Positions 1-5,944 of a stretch of DNA of 8,933 bases are shown in pieces. Every line of letters starts with the position of its first letter. The stretch's first letter is position 1. Below the pieces are notes generated by a model. It was given only the letters and a program-made list of their open reading frames with translations. It was not told the DNA's origin and searched no databases. A program made the position numbers and the translations under genes. This DNA is from Armatimonadota bacterium (lineage in GTDB: Bacteria > Armatimonadota > Zipacnadia > Zipacnadales > FEN-943): assembly GCA_026419655.1 (NCBI GenBank), contig JANZZA010000673.1, forward strand, positions 1 to 8,933, given 5' to 3'.

Positions 1-19
1 AGATGTGTATAAGAGACAG
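1..19. other. Tn5 mosaic end / Nextera adapter remnant (library artefact)
   Basis: Bases 1-19 read AGATGTGTATAAGAGACAG, exactly the 19-bp mosaic end used in Nextera-type tagmentation libraries. No transposase gene follows, and the sequence sits precisely at the contig edge. It is therefore untrimmed adapter rather than a resident transposon. It falls inside the open ccmF frame and would add spurious residues to that protein if not removed. Confidence 0.95.
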
Positions 20-1527
20 GACCATAACATCGCGAGAGCACAAAAGACCACAAGCACCGGCGCACAGAGAGCCTGCACGGCCATTAGCCAGCCGCGCTCA
101 AGCCCTGCCCCATACTGAACCGCCATAGCGATGCCACCGACGCTCACAAAGGCGGCAATGGCAAGCAGCCAGCTCCTGGCTCTATCTGTTAGTCTTGGCG
201 CCGCCATACGGGTCATCAGCGCCACAATGGCCACCGCAACAGGCAGAAGGACCGTGTTATACAGCGTCGGCGAAGGGGAAAGCCCGGCCATCGGCAGGGA
301 CATGCCGGCGAGGACAAGCGCGGCAATGACTGCCATAGCCCCCACGCACCAACCTGTGGCAACCTCTCGGGTAGCGCCATAAGCCTCCTCTTCTCCGGAA
401 GCCTCCCTAGCGTCCGACTCTCTCCCACCAGGTGCCCCTCTGGAGACAGATGCAGTCCCGCCAGCGCCCTCGACGGCGGCGGAATCAGACGCTACCGGAA
501 AGGTTTCCCACACTGGAACGCCGGCGGCTGAAACCACCTCATATAAGGTCCACTTCCGCCACGACCCCCAGCGGGCGACCATAACAGAAGCGCCAACAGC
601 CGCCGCGCCCAGCAGAACCGTCAGGAGCGCGTATTGCATGAGTCGCTCGCCGGCGACGTAGGCATGGACGCTGGCGCCGGCCAGGGCGCCGCTGCGGGCC
701 AGGTAAGAGCCATAAAGCACAGTCAGGAAGCTGGCCATGGCCGTCACAGCCGCTGGCGGGAGCCAGCGGTCATCCCGCTGCGCAAGCCAGAGACAGTGAA
801 CGGTGACCGCCGCAAGCACCCACGGGACGAAAGACGTATTCTCCACCGGGTCCCAGGCCCAGAAGCCGCCCCAGCCGAAGGTCTTATATGCCCACTCGGC
901 ACCAAAGCCGTTGCCAGCAGTCAGCGCAAGCCAGCCCACAAGCACCCAGGGTCGGACCTGCTGAGGCCAGGTGTCGGGGCGCCGGTCCAGCAAAGCCCCT
1001 ACCGTAACAGCATAGGGTACCGCAAGCAAAGCATAGCCGAGGAATAGCATGGGCGGGTGAATCAGCATCATGGGGTGCAAGAGCATTGGATTCATGCCGC
1101 CGGTTGCCCCGGGCCGGGGCGGCCCAAAGGGGTTGTCCATGGCCACCATGCCCAGCAGACAGCCCTCAATAGCCAGGAGAACGCCGACGGCACGGGGCAT
1201 CGCTGCAGGACGGAGGAAAAGAGCCACAACGGCCGCCTCAAAGGCCCACAGCAGCAGCCCACCGGCCTGCCCAGCCCACACCGCCGCTAACCGGTATCCC
1301 AGCGCCGCGTCTTTAGGGGCCGCATGCTCGACTGCGTAAACCACCCTCGCGTCAGCCCGTGCCACAAGCACCATCAGTATGAAGAATCCGGCGGCGCAAA
1401 AAGCTGCGGTTAGGGCCTGCGCGCCCCGAAGGAGCCTGGCGGATTTCGGCCGCCAGAGCGCCAGAGCCGCCCCTGCCCACGCACTCACCGCCCCTGCTAA
1501 GACGCTATAAAGCCCTACCTGCGGCAC
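20..1527 (-). CDS. ccmF: Cytochrome c maturation protein CcmF (heme lyase subunit), 3'-truncated
   Basis: CcmF is an integral membrane protein that, with CcmH, attaches heme to apocytochrome c on the outer face of the cytoplasmic membrane (System I). About 503 residues are present; the family usually has 600-680, so the C-terminus is lost at the contig edge. Seen in order: a hydrophobic N-terminus starting PQVGLYSVLAG, a QAGGLLLW segment, NPF, IHPPMLFLGY (His157), the tryptophan-rich heme-handling motif WGGFWAWDPVEN (residues 219-230), VTVHCL (His244) and SVHAY (His288). By family knowledge these histidines match the two periplasmic and one of the two membrane heme ligands; the second membrane His should lie past the break. 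The GTG at 1527 was chosen because the protein then begins like other CcmF proteins. An in-frame TAG at 1564-1566 limits upstream extension, and the ribosome site is weak (GGGGG). A polar Ala/Ser/Glu/Gly-rich stretch at about residues 334-390 is unusual. Confidence 0.92.
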
Positions 1528-1672
1528 CCAAAAGCCCCCGTCGCAAAAGTACCACGAAAAAGTCTATGAAAAGAGACTGGCGGGCAGGCCTGTTGAAAGG
1601 TTCCCCATGTGCCCCCGAGAATGCTCGTAGTTCCTAACGGAGACGCACCGCCATCCCGCTGCCAGTAGCTTG

Positions 1673-2293
1673 CTATCCCTGCGGGATGACGTGATAGTAA
1701 TCGGGCCCGCAGCCCGGCGGCGGCTTTTCGCGGTGATACCATTTCGCGTGGCCATCGAGGAAGGCGATGTTGGCGCCATCGTTGTGGCGGTGCCTAGCGA
1801 GCACAACCCAGCCGGTTTTATAGCCGTCGAAAAAGGCCGTGGTCTCTGAAGGCAGCGGTATTTGCGAAAGCGAAATTATCGGCCCAGGCGGCATGCCAGG
1901 AACCAGGTACGCAAAAGCCGCCTTGTTCCAGGCGTAACTGTACCGGCCCAGTCCTGGCATGTTTGAAAAATCTACCTCGCCCACCCGGTCACTGGGGCAA
2001 AACCTTATCTGACGGTTTTTCACGTATGGCTCGACAAGCTCTACCGTGGTCCAGAACAGACTCCAGTCCGGAAAGCCACCTATCGCCGGAGGCAGGGTTT
2101 CGTCATAGTCCTGGGCATACATGAGCGTTGCCAGCGCATATTGCTTGAGATTTGACAGACAACTTGCCTGTCTCGCCTTCTCCCTGGCCCTGGAGAACAC
2201 GGGAAACAAAATCGCCGCCAGGATTGCGATGATGGCGATGACCACCAGAAGCTCAATCAAAGTAAAGCCGGTCCGTCGCGCCTGCTTGCCCAT
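1673..2293 (-). CDS. Type IV prepilin-like protein with H-X9-DG domain (DUF1559-like)
   Basis: A 206-residue pseudopilin-like protein. Residues 1-9 form a short basic leader ending in Gly9. A prepilin peptidase should cut between Gly9 and Phe10, and the conserved Glu at +5 of the mature form is Glu14. A hydrophobic helix (about residues 11-30) anchors it in the membrane before assembly. The FPVFSRAREKARQASCLSNL stretch and MYAQDYDE follow, then CPSD (99-102). The H-X9-DG signature is His170 with Asp180-Gly181. These proteins are abundant, often in dozens of copies, in Armatimonadota and Planctomycetes. Their exact role is unknown; they may be minor pilins or secretion pseudopilins. The ATG at 2293 has GGGAGG nine bases upstream and a further GGAGG touching the start codon. 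An extended -10 promoter lies about 35 bases upstream, so it is probably transcribed alone. It does not obviously belong with its neighbours. The family call is firm; the function is not. Confidence 0.93.
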   Translation of the reverse strand: MGKQARRTGFTLIELLVVIAIIAILAAILFPVFSRAREKARQASCLSNLKQYALATLMYAQDYDETLPPAIGGFPDWSLFWTTVELVEPYVKNRQIRFCPSDRVGEVDFSNMPGLGRYSYAWNKAAFAYLVPGMPPGPIISLSQIPLPSETTAFFDGYKTGWVVLARHRHNDGANIAFLDGHAKWYHREKPPPGCGPDYYHVIPQG

Positions 2294-2328
2294 CCTCCGA
2301 AGCCTCCCGCCCTCCTTATTCCGTTACA

Positions 2329-2337
2329 ATCATAGCA
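2329..2337 (-). promoter_or_regulatory. Extended -10 promoter of the prepilin-like gene
   Basis: On the minus strand this reads TGCTATGAT, a TGn-TATGAT extended -10 box close to the sigma-70 consensus. It is 35 bases upstream of the ATG at 2293, giving an expected leader of roughly 28 bases. No good -35 hexamer is visible at 17 bases, which is usual for extended -10 promoters. The call rests on the motif and its position only. Confidence 0.42.
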
Positions 2338-2684
2338 AACAACGGCTCTCTTAGTTAGCAGGTTCCAGGGCGAGCGCGGACTGGTCATGAGGAAACACGG
2401 GTGCCATCCAGCAGCCAGCCACTATCGGCAATCGCTCTCTGCCAGCCAGACAATCCCTTATGTGGCGGAAGCGGCGCGAAAAAGCACGGGAAACGCGTCT
2501 AGGGCATAAACGTCTCCAAGGAGTATTTCCCTCGTCAGGGGGAACCCCCCTTTGGGCAAAAAGCGGGGTTCCCCCTGTACCCCCTCCCCGTAAATGCTCC
2601 AGTCCCTGGCGGAGAGACGCGGCCGCCGGGGTCTGCGGGCAAGGGCTACGGGTGCCGCTGGCTGTGCGGGCAATGGTTGCTTGC

Positions 2685-2795
2685 GGGCCGGATTTTTCGG
2701 CACGCGCCGCTGGCCAGCGCCGCGCAGGGGTAACGGCGCGGCGACTGCATCAACAGCGCTGCGCATGTATCTATACGTGCCGAAAAATCCGGCCC
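2685..2795. repeat. Central 20-bp inverted repeat of copy A
   Basis: The arm GGGCCGGATTTTTCGGCACG (2685-2704) is perfectly complementary to 2776-2795. The 71-base interior contains the smaller palindrome GCTGGCCAGC. Compared with copy C, position 17 of the arm is A here and G there, and the partner base changes from T to C, so pairing is kept. Confidence 0.85.
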
Positions 2796-2802
2796 CCAGT
2801 CC

Positions 2803-2857
2803 AAAAAGTTTGGGAAGGGGGCCTGGGGGGCAACCCTTGTCAAAGGGTTCCCCCCAG
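2803..2857 (-). terminator. Possible terminator or 3'-end hairpin of the DUF5703 gene
   Basis: The right hairpin of copy A begins 20 bases past the stop codon of the DUF5703 gene and would form a long GC-rich stem in its transcript. The TTTTT run (complement of 2803-2807) follows the hairpin by 15 bases, too far for a textbook intrinsic terminator. A role in 3'-end protection or rho-assisted termination fits equally well. On the plus strand a TTTTT at 2865-2869 follows the stem by seven bases, but no plus-strand gene ends here. Confidence 0.3.
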
Positions 2858-2876
2858 AGGCAGCTTTTTCCGAGAC

Positions 2877-5804
2877 TTACTGTGGCTCCAGCACAACCAG
2901 GTCCTTCTTGCGAGCCTCCGGCGTCACGGAGAGCCTTTCCACCTTGCCGCCGCGGTACACCCCCTCGACGACCGTTTTCAGCGGCGCATGGAGCCTGAAC
3001 TCCACGTCCCAGTTTTTCGGCCATGCGGGGAAAAGATACAGCCTTTCCCTGTCCCATTGCAGAAGCATGGTCTGAAGGGTCATGATTCCGTTAGCGCCGT
3101 GGTCCTGGTCGGGGACCCAATCGAAATTTGGCCCCCAGAAGGCCGGGAAGCGCTGGCCGGGGTTTTTCATGCCGAACCTGGCAGTCACCAGGTCGGCCGC
3201 CTCCTTCGCCAGACCCAAAAAAGCTGCCTGAGTATCATCCTGCTGCCATCCCCAGTGGCCCTTTATCTCCCGCCGCGCGAAGGTCTCCCGCGCGACTTCC
3301 AGGTCAGGCTTTCCCACCCCGTAAAGGCGGAAGGGGAAAACCGCGTACAGCTCCGGGTTTTCTACATTAGCCCTGCCGGCAAGTATTTCCGCGGCCGGGG
3401 CAAGGACTGTCTTTCCATCAGCCTGCCTGGTCGGCACGGGTGGCAGTTCGCTCAGCAGCCGCCGCCATTTCTCCCGCTGTCCCTGGCTGGTCAGTTCCTC
3501 CGGCAGCGCCAGCAGGCCCTCTATCACAAACTTCAGCCCGGCAATGTCCGGCAATGGATTTATTACATCCTGCCATGTCTCCAGGGCCTGCGCAGGCTTG
3601 AGAAGCAGCTTGCCGTTTTCATCCCGGCCGTAATGCTGGTCGTAGAAGTCAATCACCGCGCCGGCGATGGGCAGCAGCGTTTCCCGCGCAAAAGCCTCGT
3701 CGCCCGTAAAGGCAAAATAGTCCAGCATCATCGCCGAGAGTTCCAGCCCGCCGCTCCAGTACCAGCGGATATAGGTATTGTCCACGTGGGAGACGTGCTT
3801 TCCAGCGCGGTCCCAGCCGTAATTCTCCGTTGCATAGGCGCCCCAGAAGTACATCGTCTCCGGGAAAAAGGCGCCCTCGTGGCCAAAGTAAACTTTCGTC
3901 CGTTCCTGACAGAAAGGCAGCGCCCGCCGATACATCTCAAACAGCGGCCGCATCATCTCAAAATCGCCGCTTGAGAGCATCGGCCAGTAGGGCAGGCGGG
4001 TGTTCTGGAACCAGTACGGCCCGCCCCAGAGCAGGTAATCCGCATCCACCTTTTGGTCGCCTTCCACCGCGTCCACGGTGAATATGGAGCCGTTGAACTT
4101 GATCGGATAGGTGCCGCGCCCTGCGCAGGCGCTAATGAAGCGCTGAAGGATGTAGCCCTGAGTGACGTCAAAGGTGTCCCCGGCCAGGTCCGCCGAGGCC
4201 ACAACCCTGCCATTGAGATACAGCCGCTGCTCGCCCGTGGCCGCATCATAGGTCGCCGCCACATGCACCCATTCCCCCGGCCGCAGCCGCGCATCGTAGT
4301 TCAGTGTCCGCGGCTCGATAATCATGCGCAGCGAGTTTCCCGGGTAGGTATCAATCATGTAGCCATTGGCCGTGCCCGCCTTGGTCTTATCAATGATTCG
4401 CCCGCCCGCAGGCCCGATGGCGTCAGGGGCAATCCAGGCGTCCATGGTCACGGCATCCGTGAGCCGCAGAGCGGGGTCATCGGCCACTTCAACCCATCCC
4501 TCGCCCACAAACCGCGCCGCCCGTACGCCGTCCTTCTCGCCCTCCTCCACTCGCCCGACTATCCGCGCATGAAACCGGTCGCCCGCAGCATTGCGGAAGC
4601 CCCCGTTTTCTGGCGCCCCAAGGTCAAAATCCAGCAGGAGGCCGTCAACCGGTGGCCGGGCAGCCATATCCTGCGCCAGGGCCGCAACCTCTTCCTGGCT
4701 TAGCGCCCGGCTCCAGACTCGCGCCCGCGCCATCAGCCCAAGAAACTGGTTGGCTCCGTCGCTACATGCACCAATCCGCAGCGGCAGCTCGTTGGGGGCC
4801 ATTTTCTTGCTTGCCACAGGCCCCTCAACCCGTATCCAGCTCCGGCCCCAGAACTCTGCCCACCACCTGCGATGCTCCGCCCGCGCCTGCTCCAGTGCCA
4901 CCTTGTCCACTTCCCGCACCAGCTCTTCCAGGCGCTCCACCCAGGCCTGCTCAGTAGGCGTCTGGGCCGTGAGGCAGTAGACCGAGAGCCTTTGCTGCGT
5001 GGCGGGCGCCCTGCTGCGCAGCCCCGCTGGGCCATCGCTCACCAGCCCAGGCCCCTTCATAAGCCCCCCGAAAGTGCGGTTGAGCAGCGGATCGGCATCG
5101 CGTCCAATCCAGCCCTCCATCCCCTGCCGCCGCAGCGTGTCTTCCCAGATTGAAGTGCGGTTTCGATGAAACCAGACCACCCGGTCGCGCTGGCCCTCCA
5201 GAACCGTGTCGGGGTAAACGTAGACGGGGTACGGCGCTCCGTTGAGGCCGTAGGCACTGAACATTTCCGGGCCCTGTATTTGCCGTTGCTCGGTGCGCCA
5301 CAGCTCCAGGGCTGCCCCCATCATGAACCTGCGCTTGCTCTCGGCCTCGACGTGAACCACCGGCCGATTGGCGTCCACCCAGACCCGCATTTCCAGCGTA
5401 TCATCACCGCGCACGGCCCTGATTTCTATATCGCCTTCCCGCAGGCGCAGCGTCTGGAAAAGCACTGCCCCCTCAGCCACCGGATTGGGCGTCACCTTGA
5501 CCCTCACGCGCCCAAGCTTTACAAGCCTACAATTCTCGTCCCACGCATCGGTCTTGCTGATGTAAAAAACGAGATCCCCGCTCTCTTCAACCCACACATT
5601 CAGCCCGATGTCGCCATTGCCCAGCGGCATCGAGCCCGACGAATCCTTGCTCGGTCCTTCCCAGACAACGTTATACCTGTCCAAAGGACTCACCTGCTCT
5701 TTACCTTGGCCGCGCTCGGCAGCGATAGGGGCCGCCCAGGACCACGACGCGTAGGCGGCCACTCCTGCAACCAGCCCGAGTAATGCCCACGACCTCATTG
5801 CCAC
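2877..5804 (-). CDS. Secreted DUF5703/GH95-like putative glycoside hydrolase with nested LamG module
   Basis: A 975-residue exported protein. Residues 1-25 are a Sec-type signal peptide (MAMRS, hydrophobic core, cleavage near SWA-A). Residues about 42-170 match the DUF5703 N-terminal beta domain: VVWEGPSKDSSGSMPLGNGD, then DIGLNVWVEESG and ISKTDAWDE. The family is related by fold to (alpha/alpha)6 hydrolases such as GH95, so a polysaccharide or glycoside substrate is inferred; I cannot name the sugar or assign catalytic residues. WWAEFWGRSWI (314-324) and LQRFISACAGRG (553-564) with PIKFNGSIF are normally close together. Here a LamG/concanavalin-type insert of roughly 220 residues (about 328-547) separates them. 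The helical barrel continues (HVDNTYIRWYWSGGLELS, GHWGWQQDD at 849-857, DHGANG at 901) and ends in a beta tail. The GTG start at 5804 has AAGGAG seven bases upstream; ATG at 5798 is the alternative. It lies 140 bp downstream of the glycyl radical enzyme gene on the same strand, so co-transcription is possible. Confidence 0.85.
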   Translation of the reverse strand: MAMRSWALLGLVAGVAAYASWSWAAPIAAERGQGKEQVSPLDRYNVVWEGPSKDSSGSMPLGNGDIGLNVWVEESGDLVFYISKTDAWDENCRLVKLGRVRVKVTPNPVAEGAVLFQTLRLREGDIEIRAVRGDDTLEMRVWVDANRPVVHVEAESKRRFMMGAALELWRTEQRQIQGPEMFSAYGLNGAPYPVYVYPDTVLEGQRDRVVWFHRNRTSIWEDTLRRQGMEGWIGRDADPLLNRTFGGLMKGPGLVSDGPAGLRSRAPATQQRLSVYCLTAQTPTEQAWVERLEELVREVDKVALEQARAEHRRWWAEFWGRSWIRVEGPVASKKMAPNELPLRIGACSDGANQFLGLMARARVWSRALSQEEVAALAQDMAARPPVDGLLLDFDLGAPENGGFRNAAGDRFHARIVGRVEEGEKDGVRAARFVGEGWVEVADDPALRLTDAVTMDAWIAPDAIGPAGGRIIDKTKAGTANGYMIDTYPGNSLRMIIEPRTLNYDARLRPGEWVHVAATYDAATGEQRLYLNGRVVASADLAGDTFDVTQGYILQRFISACAGRGTYPIKFNGSIFTVDAVEGDQKVDADYLLWGGPYWFQNTRLPYWPMLSSGDFEMMRPLFEMYRRALPFCQERTKVYFGHEGAFFPETMYFWGAYATENYGWDRAGKHVSHVDNTYIRWYWSGGLELSAMMLDYFAFTGDEAFARETLLPIAGAVIDFYDQHYGRDENGKLLLKPAQALETWQDVINPLPDIAGLKFVIEGLLALPEELTSQGQREKWRRLLSELPPVPTRQADGKTVLAPAAEILAGRANVENPELYAVFPFRLYGVGKPDLEVARETFARREIKGHWGWQQDDTQAAFLGLAKEAADLVTARFGMKNPGQRFPAFWGPNFDWVPDQDHGANGIMTLQTMLLQWDRERLYLFPAWPKNWDVEFRLHAPLKTVVEGVYRGGKVERLSVTPEARKKDLVVLEPQ

Positions 5805-5811
5805 CCTGCCG

Positions 5812-5817
5812 CTCCTT
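5812..5817 (-). promoter_or_regulatory. Ribosome binding site that selects the GTG start of the DUF5703 gene
   Basis: AAGGAG on the minus strand lies seven bases before GTG at 5804, an ideal distance. It is 13 bases before the nearby ATG at 5798. The spacing therefore favours the GTG start. Confidence 0.65.
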
Positions 5818-5856
5818 GCTCTATCGCTTCAAGTGACACAACGAAGAACGGGTTTC

Positions 5857-5911
5857 CTGGGGGACTCCCTTTGAAAAGGGTTATCCCCCAGACCCCCTTC
5901 CCAAACTTTTT
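5857..5911 (-). repeat. Solo right-end hairpin of the palindromic element, copy B
   Basis: Only the right terminal part of the element is present, in the orientation opposite to copies A and C. The stem pairs CTGGGGGA with TCCCCCAG, with CCCTTT/AAAGGG inside. The tail CCCCCTTCCCAAACTTTTT (5893-5911) is identical to the minus-strand tail of copies A and C. At stem position 8 an A-T pair replaces the G-C pair of the other copies. It sits in the 140-bp gap between the glycyl radical enzyme stop and the DUF5703 start, so a transcript covering both genes would carry it. Confidence 0.8.
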
Positions 5912-5944
5912 CATCCTGTTCCCACCGCCCCGCCTGACCGCCGC

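Larger units (their letters stand above)
2536..2857 (+). repeat. Composite palindromic element, copy A (full length)
   Basis: This 322-bp intergenic element has three structured parts. The left hairpin (2536-2577) has perfect 13-bp arms, CAGGGGGAACCCC and its complement, around a 16-base loop, then the tail ACCCCCTCCCCGTAAATGCTC. The central inverted repeat has perfect 20-bp arms at 2685-2704 and 2776-2795 around 71 bases. The right hairpin (2823-2857) pairs CTGGGGGG with CCCCCCAG and AACCCTT with AAGGGTT, leaving one unpaired C. Beside it lies AAAAAGTTTGGGAAGGGGG (2803-2821). Read on the minus strand, the right end has the same plan as the left end read on the plus strand: a G-run/C-run hairpin followed by CCCCCTYCCC. 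The element therefore has related, inverted ends. No protein is encoded. It could be a non-autonomous mobile or REP/BIME-like element. Confidence 0.85.
2294..2876. other. Intergenic region holding repeat copy A
   Basis: This 583-base gap lies between the prepilin-like gene and the stop codon of the DUF5703 gene. It contains the prepilin ribosome site and promoter (2294-2337), a stretch of about 200 bases with nothing recognisable (2338-2535), and a full copy of the composite palindromic element (2536-2857). Long open frames cross the region on both strands, but they translate the GC-rich palindromes and antisense DNA, so they are not called as genes. Confidence 0.7.

Noticed and set aside
1..19. 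Natural Tn5-type transposon end
   Set aside because: It is the engineered 19-bp mosaic end at the exact contig edge with no transposase or second end, so adapter carry-over is far more likely.
634..1339. Several plus-strand open frames of 77-137 codons
   Set aside because: They are antisense to ccmF, which shows conserved histidines and the WGGFWAWDPVEN motif on the minus strand.
1528..1672. Terminator or promoter between the prepilin-like gene and ccmF
   Set aside because: I looked for a stem followed by a T-run and for -35/-10 boxes on the minus strand and saw nothing convincing in these 145 bases.
2458..3057. 199-codon open frame on the minus strand over the repeat
   Set aside because: It overlaps the end of the DUF5703 gene in another frame, and most of it translates palindromic repeat sequence.
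2460..3974. 504-codon open frame on the plus strand
   Set aside because: It runs antisense through the DUF5703 gene and repeat copy A. Its translation has no domain-like pattern, whereas the minus-strand frame carries clear family motifs.
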